35,439 nucleotides of DNA from an uncultured Alphaproteobacteria bacterium. GTDB taxonomy: Bacteria; Pseudomonadota; Alphaproteobacteria; Bin95. Of this stretch, positions 8,626-16,682 are shown in pieces. Under the pieces are notes generated by a model. It was not told the DNA's origin, searched no databases, and worked only from the letters and a program-made list of their open reading frames with translations. The stretch's first letter is position 1. Every line of letters starts with the position of its first letter. The stretch covers positions 1 to 35,439 of the forward strand of contig CALKDI010000060.1 of assembly GCA_938084065.1 (NCBI GenBank), given 5' to 3'. Both the position numbers and the translations under genes were made by a program.

Positions 8626-8640
8626 TCCCCAAAATGTCAA
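8611..8640 (-). promoter_or_regulatory. near-consensus sigma-70 promoter
   Basis: Reading the minus strand, TTGACA (8640-8635) and TATAAT (8616-8611) both match the consensus exactly, with an 18-base spacer. Six bases separate the -10 from ATG 8604, so the expected start of transcription is the A of that ATG. Confidence 0.65.
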
Positions 8641-8709
8641 GTGGGTTTGTCCCAATGCCGCAAGCCCCTAGGATGCCGCGATCTTTCCCGAAACCTTGGA
8701 CCTTACGCC

Positions 8710-9588
8710 ATGCCATTCCGCACGATGCTTTTCACCCCCGGCAACCACCCCCGCAAGGTCGCAAAGGTTTTTGATGCCGGCGCGGATGCCGTCATTCTCG
8801 ACCTGGAGGACGCGGTCGCCATTGCCGAAAAGCCAGCGACCCGCGCTGCCGTTGTGGAGGCGCTTAAGGCCCGACCGGTTCCACGTCGCCCGCTGGGCTA
8901 TGTGCGGGTCAACGCACTTTCCACGCCATTTGCTTACGGCGACTTTCAAGCCGTAGTCGGCCCCTGGCTCGACGGCATCATTCTGCCCAAGCTCGAAAGC
9001 GTCGAGGAACTCGCCACCGCAGACTGGCTGCTGTCCCAGTGCGAGCGCGAGGCCGGCCTGCCCGAAGGCAGCATCGACCTGCTACCGATCATCGAAACCG
9101 CCAAAGGTGAGCAAGCCGCCCTAGCTATCGCGTCAGCCGACAGCCGCATCAAGCGCCTGTCCTTCGGCGCGGGCGATTACACCCTGGATCTCGGGCGCGA
9201 CTGGTCATTGGGCGAGGGTGAATTGCTGCCGATACGCCACCACATGGTGAGCATCAGCCGGGCCACCGGACTCGAGCCGCCAATCGACAGCGTCTACATC
9301 CACCTGAACGAAACCGAGGCCTTTTCCGCCTCCTGCGACACGGTCAAGGCACTGGGTTTCCAAGGCAAACTCTGCATCCATCCTGGCCAAATCGCGGCAG
9401 CGAATGCCGCTTTCACGCCCAACGCCGAACAGATCGCCTACGCGCAAAAGATCGTCGCTGCATTCGAAACTGCAGAGGCCGAAGGCAGCGCCTCTATCCA
9501 AGTCGAGGGCTATTTCGTCGATTACCCCATCGTCGAAAAAGCGCGGCGCACCTTGACGTTGATCGCCGCTATTGAAGCGGCAGGTTAA
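8710..9588 (+). CDS. HpcH/HpaI aldolase / citrate lyase beta-like (CitE-like) protein
   Basis: A 292-residue TIM-barrel lyase of the CitE group, which cleaves or forms C-C bonds of acyl-CoA or acyl-ACP substrates with Mg2+ (citramalyl-CoA, malyl-CoA and related reactions). It has MLFTPGNHPRKVAKVFDAG at the N-terminus, VILDLEDAV with acidic metal ligands, RVNAL, LPKLES, an FGAGDYTLDLG segment and CIHPGQI near the end, all at expected positions. No citD or citF partner is present, so a stand-alone CitE-like enzyme is more likely than a citrate lyase subunit. The open frame extends to 8641, but the conserved start MPFRTMLFTPG points to ATG 8710; no strong ribosome site is seen. Its stop overlaps that of the convergent exporter gene by three bases. 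Confidence 0.9.
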   Translation: MPFRTMLFTPGNHPRKVAKVFDAGADAVILDLEDAVAIAEKPATRAAVVEALKARPVPRRPLGYVRVNALSTPFAYGDFQAVVGPWLDGIILPKLESVEELATADWLLSQCEREAGLPEGSIDLLPIIETAKGEQAALAIASADSRIKRLSFGAGDYTLDLGRDWSLGEGELLPIRHHMVSISRATGLEPPIDSVYIHLNETEAFSASCDTVKALGFQGKLCIHPGQIAAANAAFTPNAEQIAYAQKIVAAFETAEAEGSASIQVEGYFVDYPIVEKARRTLTLIAAIEAAG

Positions 9589-11399
9589 GCATCAGCATCC
9601 GGGTCTTCCTGCTGGCGAGCCCACATGGCGGCATAGACCCCACCCCTGGCCACCAATTCCCGATGCCGCCCGCGCTCGACAATGACGCCGGCTTCCAGCA
9701 CGAGGATCTCGTCGGCATCGACCACGGTCGAGAGGCGGTGGGCGATCACCAGCGCCGTCTTGCCTTGCGCCAACTCCCGCAGGTTCTGTTGAATGGCCTG
9801 CTCTGTCTCGGTATCGAGGGCGCTGGTGGCTTCGTCGAATAGCAGGATCGGCGGGTCTTTCAGGATGGTGCGGGCGATAGCAACGCGCTGTTTCTCGCCG
9901 CCTGAGAGTTTCAGGCCCCGTTCGCCCACCATCGTCTCATAACCATCTGGCGTTGCCGCGATAAAGTCGTGGATCCGCGCCAGCCGCGCCGCGTTCTCGA
10001 TTTCCGCCTGAGTGCTGCCTGGGTGGCCGTAGTCGATGTTGTAGGTGATCGTATCGTTGAACAGCACGGTATCCTGCGGAACGATTCCCAACGCAGCCCG
10101 CACGCTGGCCTGCTGCACGTCGCGGATATCCTGGCCATCGATCAGCACCCGACCGCCTTTGACGTCATAAAAGCGGAACAGCAGGCGGCTGATCGTAGAT
10201 TTGCCGGCGCCGGACGGCCCGACCACCGCCACGGTTTTACCCGGCGGCACTGTGAAACTCACGCCCCCAAGGATTGGCCTTCGCGGGTCATAGCCAAACT
10301 CGACATTCTCGAACTCAACCGCGCCGCCAGACACCACCAGCGCCGACGCGCCGGGCTTGTCCTCAACCTCCGGTGTGACGCGGCGCAGGTCGAACATGCG
10401 CTCCATATCAACCAGCGCTTGCTTGATCTCGCGATAGGCGAAGCCGAAGAAGCCCAGCGGTTGGTACAACTGGATCAGATAGGTGTTGACCATGACAAAA
10501 TCGCCAACGGACATGCTGCCGTCAGCAATGCCGGATGCAGCCATGATCATAATGATGGTCAATCCGCCGGAGACGACGAAGGACTGCCCAACGTTCAACA
10601 GACCTAACGACTGGCCATTGGCGACCGCGGCCTTCTCATAGCGGCGCAGCGAGACGTCGAAACGCTGGGCCTCATGCTCCTCATTGCCGAAATATTTGAC
10701 GGTTTCGTAGTTCAGCAGGCTGTCAACCGCGCGGCTGTTAGCGCGCTGGTCGGCCTCGTTCATGCGGCGGCGCAGCCTGATCCGCCAGCTGGTGACCAGT
10801 ATGGTGTACGTAATATACAATACCACCGTAGTGATAGTAACCAGCGCAAACCAGATATCCAGCAGGCTCCACAGCAACGCGAAGACCAGCACGATTTCGA
10901 TGATCGTCGGCAGGATCGCAAACAGGGTGAAGCGCAGCAGCGTGTCGATGGCTTTGGTGCCGCGCTCAATAAAGCGCGTCAGGCCGCCGGTCTGGCGCTC
11001 CAGGTGAAAGCGCAGCGATAGCTGGTGCAGGTGGCGGAAGGTCTCCAGCGCGATGGCGCGGATGGCGCTCTGGCCGACGCTTGCAAAGATGGCGTCTCGC
11101 AACTCTCCAAACGCCAGCGAGGCCACGCGCGCGCCGCCATAAGCCAGGATCAGACCCAGCGGCAGAGCGGCCATGGGCCCGGCCTCCGCCAAGCCCGGCA
11201 ATGAATCAATCGCCTCCCCGAACAGAATCGGTACGTAGATCACCGCGAACTTGGCGATCAGCATGCAAAGCATCGCCAGCACCACCCGGCTGCGCGACTT
11301 GAGATCGCCAGTCGGCCAGAGATAGGGCAAAAGCGTGCGGATTGTCTGCCAATCCGAGCGTGCTGAAGCGTCTGTGGAAGCGGTTGAGGGCGGCGACAT
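9585..11399 (-). CDS. Atm1-type ABC exporter (membrane and ATPase domains fused)
   Basis: A 604-residue half-transporter of the ABCB7/HMT1/Atm1 group, working as a homodimer in the inner membrane to export glutathione-linked sulfur or metal conjugates. The six-helix domain (about 35-330) includes RGTKAIDTLLRF and NYETVKYFGNEEHE, both hallmarks of Atm1. The ATPase domain has Walker A GPSGAGKS (394-401), signature LSGGEKQ (498-504), Walker B ILLFDE (518-523) and the switch His554 in AHRLS. I choose ATG 11399, with GAGAG upstream, over ATG 11444, which lacks a ribosome site and adds a low-complexity start. The stop overlaps the end of the CitE-like gene, so neither has room for a separate terminator. 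The substrate is inferred from family membership. Confidence 0.93.
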   Translation of the reverse strand: MSPPSTASTDASARSDWQTIRTLLPYLWPTGDLKSRSRVVLAMLCMLIAKFAVIYVPILFGEAIDSLPGLAEAGPMAALPLGLILAYGGARVASLAFGELRDAIFASVGQSAIRAIALETFRHLHQLSLRFHLERQTGGLTRFIERGTKAIDTLLRFTLFAILPTIIEIVLVFALLWSLLDIWFALVTITTVVLYITYTILVTSWRIRLRRRMNEADQRANSRAVDSLLNYETVKYFGNEEHEAQRFDVSLRRYEKAAVANGQSLGLLNVGQSFVVSGGLTIIMIMAASGIADGSMSVGDFVMVNTYLIQLYQPLGFFGFAYREIKQALVDMERMFDLRRVTPEVEDKPGASALVVSGGAVEFENVEFGYDPRRPILGGVSFTVPPGKTVAVVGPSGAGKSTISRLLFRFYDVKGGRVLIDGQDIRDVQQASVRAALGIVPQDTVLFNDTITYNIDYGHPGSTQAEIENAARLARIHDFIAATPDGYETMVGERGLKLSGGEKQRVAIARTILKDPPILLFDEATSALDTETEQAIQQNLRELAQGKTALVIAHRLSTVVDADEILVLEAGVIVERGRHRELVARGGVYAAMWARQQEDPDADA

Positions 11400-11586
11400 G
11401 CTGATGCTCTCGCAGATAACGGAGTGCAGCCGGCCAATTGACATATGATTGCAACAGGCGCTGACTATTGGCGTTGGTATAGCAGTTGCACTGGGTAACT
11501 GCTTGGCGGCAAAATCACCCTCGCTGGACGAGTGAACAGCGCTGGATGACGATAGTCGCCTGTTTTACCAAAGGAGCGTTGCTAAC

Positions 11587-12150
11587 ATGCACGTCGCTTT
11601 GGATCGTTGCTCGGCATTGGTTTTGAATGCCGATTTTCGACCACTCAGCTATTTTCCACTGTCTTTGTGGTCATGGCGTGAGTCGATCAAAGCCGTTTTC
11701 CTCGACCGGGTGAACGTGCTGGCGGAGTACGACGTTGCGATTCACTCGCCCTCGTTCGAGATGCCGGTACCTTCGGTGATTGCGCTGAAGGAGTATGTGC
11801 CCCCAGCCAAGCGCCCCGCCTTCACCCGTTTTAACGTTTTCCTGCGCGACAGGTTTGACTGCCAGTATTGCGGCAATCGTTTCCCACCACACGACCTGAC
11901 ATTCGACCATGTCATTCCCCGCTCAAAAGGCGGGCGGACGACATGGGAGAACGTCGTCACCTCTTGCTCTGCCTGCAATCTGGCGAAGGGGAACAAGATG
12001 CCCAAGGTCGGCGGCATCTACCCGTTACACGCGCCCACGGCGCCCTCCGTCTATCAGCTACAGGCGCACGGGCGGGGTTTCCCGCCCAATTTTTTGCATG
12101 AGAGCTGGCGCGACTACCTGTATTGGGACAGCGAGCTGGAGGCGGAATAG
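11587..12150 (+). CDS. HNH endonuclease family protein
   Basis: A 187-residue protein with a C-terminal HNH nuclease domain. The zinc-type cysteines are C92-x2-C95 and C127-x2-C130, the catalytic Asp107-His108 lie in TFDHVIPRSKGG, and Asn122 lies in WENV. The N-terminal 80 residues (ALVLNADFRPLSYFPLSLWSW) belong to a conserved stand-alone HNH group found widely in alphaproteobacteria as a single chromosomal gene; its role is unknown. AAAGGAG lies about ten bases before ATG 11587. No phage or restriction gene is nearby, so it is not evidently part of a mobile or restriction system. It ends three bases from the convergent gene at 12154, with no terminator between them. Confidence 0.92.
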   Translation: MHVALDRCSALVLNADFRPLSYFPLSLWSWRESIKAVFLDRVNVLAEYDVAIHSPSFEMPVPSVIALKEYVPPAKRPAFTRFNVFLRDRFDCQYCGNRFPPHDLTFDHVIPRSKGGRTTWENVVTSCSACNLAKGNKMPKVGGIYPLHAPTAPSVYQLQAHGRGFPPNFLHESWRDYLYWDSELEAE

Positions 12151-12153
12151 CCG

Positions 12154-12678
12154 CTAGCCCGGCTTGCCGAATGTGGCGATGCGGTCCACCCGGCACTCGA
12201 ACAGCACCCGGCGCTCGTTGAAGGAGGGGTCGCGCAGGCCGTATTCCTCGCCCTCGCCGATGTATTTCTTCCAGATTTTGTTGAGTTGCGCTGTCACCCG
12301 CGGGCCGTCCTTCGGGTCGTCCTCGCTGATTTCGCGCTCGACCGTCACTTTCAGGCTCATCCAGTGGTACATGTTGGCGGGGTTGAGCAGCAGCAAAGTC
12401 ATTTGCGGCGTGTTGCGAATCCAGTCGGTTTTGCGGCGCTGTTCGGCGACGTTCACCAGGACTTTGTCGCCCTCATAATCGAACCACATCGGCGTCAGGT
12501 TCGGGCGGCCATCACCGCCAACCACGGCCATCACCACCGGAATCGGCTTGTCCATAAGCTGTTTGTAGGTCTCGTCCAATTCGGCGATGCTGTTGATCTG
12601 ATAGCGCTCACCAACGCTGAACTGGTTGGCCTGCAGGCCATCGGCAACATCGAGGAATTTCGCCACTGTTAGGGCCAT
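12154..12678 (-). CDS. PPOX-class (pyridoxamine-phosphate-oxidase-fold) flavoprotein
   Basis: A 174-residue split-barrel protein of the pyridoxamine 5'-phosphate oxidase superfamily, probably binding FMN or a related cofactor. Visible are VVMAVVGGDGRPNLTPMWFD, KVLVNVAEQRRKTDWIRNTP and MTLLLLNPANMYHWMSLKV, the standard order of the TIGR03618-like group often called F420-dependent. Whether this organism makes F420 is not shown here. AAGGA lies nine bases before ATG 12678. It is the last gene of a probable minus-strand operon after a taurine-type dioxygenase and a RidA-like protein (gaps of 32 and 47 bases). The substrate is unknown. Confidence 0.85.
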   Translation of the reverse strand: MALTVAKFLDVADGLQANQFSVGERYQINSIAELDETYKQLMDKPIPVVMAVVGGDGRPNLTPMWFDYEGDKVLVNVAEQRRKTDWIRNTPQMTLLLLNPANMYHWMSLKVTVEREISEDDPKDGPRVTAQLNKIWKKYIGEGEEYGLRDPSFNERRVLFECRVDRIATFGKPG

Positions 12679-12725
12679 GGAGGCACGTCCTTAATTGTTG
12701 ATGCAGTTGGTAACTTGGTAAGAGT

Positions 12726-13115
12726 TTAGCCCAGGTAGGCAATCGCGTCGATCTCAACCGTAATTGCCGGATCAGCCAATTTGGAGACCTCAACCAGCGT
12801 GCTGGCTGGGAAATTGCCCGTGAAGAAGTCCTTACGGGCCCGCCAAACTTGCTCGCGTCGGCGGATGTCGGTGACATAGATCGTCATCTTCACCAGGTCT
12901 GACATTTGCCCGCCGGCGGCCTCGACCAAGGCTTTGATTTTAGCGAAGATCACGCGGGCCTGTTCCTCGTCATCGCCGCCAACCGCCTCACCGCCAGCAC
13001 CGCGAGCCGTAAGGCCAGCAATATAAACAGTGTTGCCGGCAACCAGGCAATTCGACCAAGTCTCCGGCGGCGGCTCTGCCACATCGGGTGACGTTACGCG
13101 GCGAATCTTATCCAT
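12726..13115 (-). CDS. RidA-family protein lacking the canonical arginine
   Basis: A 129-residue trimeric YjgF/YER057c/UK114-fold protein. Canonical RidA hydrolyses reactive enamine/imine intermediates using an arginine in the P-A-R-S-x-V-E-V block. Here the equivalent block reads FPASTLVEV, so serine (residue 105) replaces that arginine, while Glu109 and the closing VEIDAIAYLG are kept. This places it among the Rid subgroups without imine deaminase activity, or with a changed one. AAAGGA lies eight bases before ATG 13115. It lies between the dioxygenase at 13148 and the PPOX protein, in one direction and with short gaps, suggesting a shared pathway producing or handling an unstable intermediate. 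A second, arginine-bearing RidA is at 33898. Confidence 0.88.
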   Translation of the reverse strand: MDKIRRVTSPDVAEPPPETWSNCLVAGNTVYIAGLTARGAGGEAVGGDDEEQARVIFAKIKALVEAAGGQMSDLVKMTIYVTDIRRREQVWRARKDFFTGNFPASTLVEVSKLADPAITVEIDAIAYLG

Positions 13116-13147
13116 AGCTTTCGTCCTTTCCCATCACGCACACAGCC

Positions 13148-13975
13148 CTAGACCGGCCGGTCGCCCTTTACCGTGATGCGATAGCCGCTGCGGACCTGCG
13201 GGAAGTAGTCCCACATGGCGATGTGCTGGACACAGCGGTTATCCCAGAACGCAACGGATTTCTCCTGCCAGCGGAACCGGCATTGGAAGTCCGGCTTAGC
13301 GCTGAAATCGTAGAGGAACCGCAACAGCCCATCGCTCTCATCGCGATCGACCTCGTTAATTTTCACCGTAAAAGTCGGGTTAACGTAGAGCGCCTTGCGC
13401 CCAGTCACCGGATGGGTGCGCACTAGCGGATGCACGTTGGTGGGATAGACCTTGCCGGCGTCGTTGACGCCTTTGTCCGCATAGCGACCACGATAGACCT
13501 GCTCACCCGAGTGGGTGGCCGTCAGACCATCCAAATAGGTCTTCATCTTGTCGCTCAGTGCCTCGTAAGCGGCGTACATGCTGGCGAACAGCGTGTCGCC
13601 GCCGCTGGGCGGAATTGTGTGCAAGTGCAGGATAGAGCCCATCGGCGGCTCTGGATCGCAGCTCACATCCGAATGCCAGCGCTCACCGGCAATGCGTTTC
13701 GAATCTTTGTCTGCATGGATTATCAACACCTCCGGATGGCCTTCAGGACCAGGGGAGGCCGGATGAATGTGCAACTCACCAAAATGCCGACCGAGGTCCT
13801 TATGCTGCTCCAGCGTCATGTCCTGGTCACGGAAGAAAATGACCTGGTGCGCCATCAGCGCGTCATGGATCTCCGAATATTGCTGGTTCGAGACCGGCTG
13901 GCTGAGATCCACCCCGGATACCATGGCGCCAATGCGCGGCGTCATCGGATCGACCTGGATTGTCTGATAGCTCAT
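13148..13975 (-). CDS. taurine-dioxygenase-type Fe(II)/2-oxoglutarate dioxygenase
   Basis: A 275-residue classical TauD/TfdA protein. The iron ligands are His101-x-Asp103 (RWHSDVS) and His251 (VQHIAMWDY); Arg262 and Arg266 in VRSGYRITV match the residues that bind 2-oxoglutarate and often the substrate acid. The N-terminus (PRIGAMVSGVDLSQP) and FFRDQDMTLEQHKDLGRHFG are family-typical, as is the length. AGAGGAG lies six bases before ATG 13975. It heads a minus-strand operon with the RidA-like and PPOX genes. There is no tauABC transporter beside it, so taurine need not be the substrate; aryl- or alkyl-sulfates, phenoxyacids or other small acids are possible. It is only distantly related to the pair at 1632 and 28779. 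Confidence 0.92.
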   Translation of the reverse strand: MSYQTIQVDPMTPRIGAMVSGVDLSQPVSNQQYSEIHDALMAHQVIFFRDQDMTLEQHKDLGRHFGELHIHPASPGPEGHPEVLIIHADKDSKRIAGERWHSDVSCDPEPPMGSILHLHTIPPSGGDTLFASMYAAYEALSDKMKTYLDGLTATHSGEQVYRGRYADKGVNDAGKVYPTNVHPLVRTHPVTGRKALYVNPTFTVKINEVDRDESDGLLRFLYDFSAKPDFQCRFRWQEKSVAFWDNRCVQHIAMWDYFPQVRSGYRITVKGDRPV

Positions 13976-14186
13976 GGCGTGCTCCTCTTAGGTAATTTGG
14001 CGGGGATCATGACAGAGTGCCGCGCATCCTGTCTACCGCTTCTACGCTTGCGTTGCACAGCATGAGCGCGTATACACCGCCGCTTCGACACCGCCCGCAT
14101 GGCTAAGGGTTGAGCGCGCTTCGGCGTGTATTGACCGGGCATTGCCATAGTGGGTGATTTTATCACTCAGCGATGAGGACCCGAAA

Positions 14187-14387
14187 ATGCCCAAGATGAA
14201 AACGAAAAGCAGCGTCAAACGCCGCTTTAAGCGCACTGGCACAGGCAAGATCCTGATGAACACAGCCTATAAGCGCCATATGCTCTCCAACAAGAGCCAG
14301 AAGATGAAACGCAAGGCCCGCGGCACGCAGGTCATGAGCGTCGCGGATCAGACGATCGTCCGCAAGTTCATGCCTTACGACCGTTAA
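14187..14387 (+). CDS. rpmI: 50S ribosomal protein L35
   Basis: A 66-residue, very basic ribosomal protein of the large subunit. It opens [20 protein letters not shown], the invariant L35 start, and ends MPYDR. ATG 14187 is chosen over the in-frame codon at 14154 because it gives this conserved start and has GAGG eight bases upstream (14175-14178). rplT follows after 33 bases. infC, which usually precedes rpmI, is absent; a divergent dioxygenase gene lies upstream instead. A possible -35 TTGACC at 14131-14136 lies in this 211-base gap, but no convincing -10 goes with it. Confidence 0.97.
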   Translation: MPKMKTKSSVKRRFKRTGTGKILMNTAYKRHMLSNKSQKMKRKARGTQVMSVADQTIVRKFMPYDR

Positions 14388-14420
14388 GCCCCGCATTTAA
14401 ACTTCAGGAGGATTTGAGAT

Positions 14421-14783
14421 ATGGCTCGTGTCAAACGCGCAGTTACCGCGAAAGCTCGCCACAAAAAAATTATCAAGATGGCCAAGGGCTATCGTGGCCG
14501 CAATAACAACGTCTTTACCGTTGCAGTCGAAAAGGTCGAGAAGGCGCTTCTGTTCGCCTACCGCGACAGGCGCACCAAAAAGCGGACCTTCCGCGCCCTT
14601 TGGATCCAGCGCATCAATGCTGCCGCCCGAGAGCATGGCATGACCTACAGCCAGTTCATGGATGGCATTCACAAGGCGCAGATTGAGGTTGACCGCAAGG
14701 TTCTGGCCGATCTGGCCGTACGTGAGCCAGAAACCTTTAAAGCTCTGGTGGATCAGGCTCAGGCTGCGCGCAGCGCCGCTTAA
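14421..14783 (+). CDS. rplT: 50S ribosomal protein L20
   Basis: A 120-residue large-subunit protein that binds 23S rRNA early in assembly and in many bacteria represses its own operon. It has the expected [17 protein letters not shown] start, [12 protein letters not shown] and [20 protein letters not shown], at the normal length. A full AGGAGG (14406-14411) sits nine bases before ATG. It ends the rpmI-rplT transcript, which closes with a strong hairpin at 14837-14872. pheS and pheT, which often follow rplT in alphaproteobacteria, are not here; the convergent pheA is downstream. Confidence 0.98.
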   Translation: MARVKRAVTAKARHKKIIKMAKGYRGRNNNVFTVAVEKVEKALLFAYRDRRTKKRTFRALWIQRINAAAREHGMTYSQFMDGIHKAQIEVDRKVLADLAVREPETFKALVDQAQAARSAA

Positions 14784-14836
14784 GGCATTCGCCGCTCCCA
14801 GGGGCGGCGTTTCCAGCCACTGCTTCTACAAATATT

Positions 14837-14872
14837 ATGCCCCGCACAAACTCGATTTGTGCGGGGCATTTT
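14837..14872 (+). terminator. rho-independent terminator after rplT
   Basis: A perfect 14-base stem (14837-14850 with 14856-14869), a 5-base loop CTCGA and a short T run (14869-14872). A weaker CGCCGC/GCGGCG hairpin followed by TTT lies just before it at about 14789-14815. It separates rplT from the convergent pheA and may act weakly on that strand too. Confidence 0.85.
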
Positions 14873-14880
14873 GCATAGCG

Positions 14881-15738
14881 CTAGAACCCGTGCTCAGCCC
14901 GAAAGGCGTGGGCCGGATAGACGCCCAGGATTCGCACCTCGCGGCTAAAAAACTCTAGCTCTTCCAGGGCGTTGCGAAGCGATGCCTGATCCGGATGGCC
15001 TTCGACATCGACGTAGAATTGCGTGGCGGTGAATTCGCCCTCAACCATATAGCTTTCCAGCTTGGTCATATTCACGCCATTGGTGGCAAAGCCGCCCATC
15101 GCCTTGAACAAGGCTGCCGGCACGTTGCGCACTCTGAAAATGAACGTCGTAATTTTTCGCGTATCACCATTCACCGCCGGCCTTACAGGTTCTCGGCTGA
15201 GAACAATAAAGCGCGTCGTATTATGGCTCGCGTCCTCAATATCGGCTTCCAAAATTTGCAGACCATACAGCTCACTTGCCAGGGTCGAAGCGACCGCAGC
15301 CTCCTCAATATCCCCAGACTTCGCCAAATCTGCCGCTGCACCGGCTGTATCAGCATGGACGATGGCCTCGAGCCCCAAGCGCTTGAACGCCATGCGGCAT
15401 TGGCCAAGCGCGTGTACATGGCTGCGCACGCGCTTGATCGTCTGCAGGGTCGCACCGGGCGGAGCCAGCAATTGGTGCTGCACCCGCTGAAAATGCTCGC
15501 CGATAATGTGTAGGCCGGTTCCAGGCAGCAGATGGTGAATATCGGCAACCCGGCCCGCGAGAGAGTTCTCAATCGGGATCATCGCCAGCGCGGCACGCCC
15601 TTCATCAACAGCGCGAAATGCGCCATCAAATGAGCCGCAGGGCAGCGAGGTCCATTCCGGATATGCCGTACGGCAAGCCAGGTCCGAATAGGCGCCGTGC
15701 GCGCCCTGAAAGGCAATGGTGCGGGATGGGTCGGTCAT
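14881..15738 (-). CDS. pheA: prephenate dehydratase
   Basis: Converts prephenate to phenylpyruvate, committing chorismate to phenylalanine. The 285-residue protein is monofunctional, without a chorismate mutase domain. The catalytic domain (1-185) shows [19 protein letters not shown] and the NTTRF motif (173-177), whose threonine and arginine-phenylalanine are essential in the family. The C-terminal ACT domain (about 195-280) binds phenylalanine for feedback; the usual ESRP motif reads ESYM here, so the allosteric response may be altered. Its ATG overlaps the kdsB stop (ATGA at 15735-15738), giving translational coupling. The kdsB-pheA pair divergent from cycM is, from memory, a conserved alphaproteobacterial arrangement. 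Confidence 0.96.
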   Translation of the reverse strand: MTDPSRTIAFQGAHGAYSDLACRTAYPEWTSLPCGSFDGAFRAVDEGRAALAMIPIENSLAGRVADIHHLLPGTGLHIIGEHFQRVQHQLLAPPGATLQTIKRVRSHVHALGQCRMAFKRLGLEAIVHADTAGAAADLAKSGDIEEAAVASTLASELYGLQILEADIEDASHNTTRFIVLSREPVRPAVNGDTRKITTFIFRVRNVPAALFKAMGGFATNGVNMTKLESYMVEGEFTATQFYVDVEGHPDQASLRNALEELEFFSREVRILGVYPAHAFRAEHGF

Positions 15739-16469
15739 GGGGCTACTTTGGTTACAGTTTGGGCCGCATACCAGGCGCGTGCCCTTTCAAGATCTGCGGC
15801 AGTGTCAACACCAAGGGGTACCGTGTCAACGACCGCCACATTTATGGTCATACCAGCTTCCAACGCCCGCAATTGCTCCAACTTTTCCCGCTGCTCCAGC
15901 AAACCTGGGGGCAACTTGACAAAGCGTTCCAACGCGGCTCTGCGATAGGCATAGAGGCCAATGTGGTGATAGAGCGGCCCCTCGCCTGTCGGCGCCGTCG
16001 CGCGGGTAAAATACAGGGCCCGTCGGTTAGCCCCGAATACTGCTTTGACCACATTCGGGTTGGTCCGTTCGTCCTCGCGCACAATTTCGACCACGGGCGT
16101 TGCAATGTCAGCGTCGCCCAGTGCATCAACCGTGTCGCGAATGGTTTGTGGATCAAGTGTCGGCAGGTCGCCTTGGACGTTGACGACGGTATCATAAACC
16201 CTGGTTGGATCGCACTGCCGCAACGCCTGCATGATCCGGTCGGAGCCGCTTGGCAAATCCGGGTCGGTCAGCACAGCATCTCCGCCGGCTGCAAGCACAG
16301 CGTCCACAATGTCTTGCTCTGCTGCAGCGATGATGACCGGGCCAATATCGGCAGCCAAAGCGCGTTCCATCACCCGAACAATCATGGGCTTACCGGAAAT
16401 GTCAGCTAACGGCTTGTTCGGCAGGCGTGTCGACGCCAATCGCGCGGGGATCAATACAATTGACCGCAT
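15735..16469 (-). CDS. kdsB: 3-deoxy-manno-octulosonate cytidylyltransferase (CMP-Kdo synthetase)
   Basis: Activates Kdo with CTP for lipid A-core assembly, a cytosolic step essential in most LPS-producing bacteria. The 244-residue protein begins [20 protein letters not shown], the nucleotide-binding start, and contains [16 protein letters not shown] and [10 protein letters not shown] in the expected order. The open frame reaches 16559, but AGGGAGGG about nine bases before ATG 16469 and the family N-terminus decide the start. VQGDLP replaces the enterobacterial VQGDEP; I believe this variant is usual in alphaproteobacteria. It is coupled to pheA by a four-base overlap and divergent from cycM. 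Confidence 0.96.
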   Translation of the reverse strand: MRSIVLIPARLASTRLPNKPLADISGKPMIVRVMERALAADIGPVIIAAAEQDIVDAVLAAGGDAVLTDPDLPSGSDRIMQALRQCDPTRVYDTVVNVQGDLPTLDPQTIRDTVDALGDADIATPVVEIVREDERTNPNVVKAVFGANRRALYFTRATAPTGEGPLYHHIGLYAYRRAALERFVKLPPGLLEQREKLEQLRALEAGMTINVAVVDTVPLGVDTAADLERARAWYAAQTVTKVAP

Positions 16470-16682
16470 GGTAGGCCAGCCCTCCCTGGTTCCGTCTGTT
16501 ACTGGATATGTCGCATGCCCAGTTTTGCAACTTTCAGCAAGCGCAACGGTGTCACCCAACCGCTTTCAAGGCCCGCAGTGGCGTTGAGCCGCATTTGCCT
16601 GCAACCCGATCAGCGGTAGCGCTGCTATAACAAGGTCAGCGCTTTTGCGCGACGTAAAGATTTGTTCGAGAAAGGCCGGTTC

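Noticed and set aside
11587-12150. HNH nuclease as part of a defence island
   Set aside because: No methyltransferase, helicase, toxin or integrase is nearby, and the gene belongs to a widespread stand-alone chromosomal group.
14131-14160. TTGACC as promoter for rpmI
   Set aside because: No acceptable -10 hexamer at 16-18 bases; mentioned only as a weak possibility in the rpmI entry.
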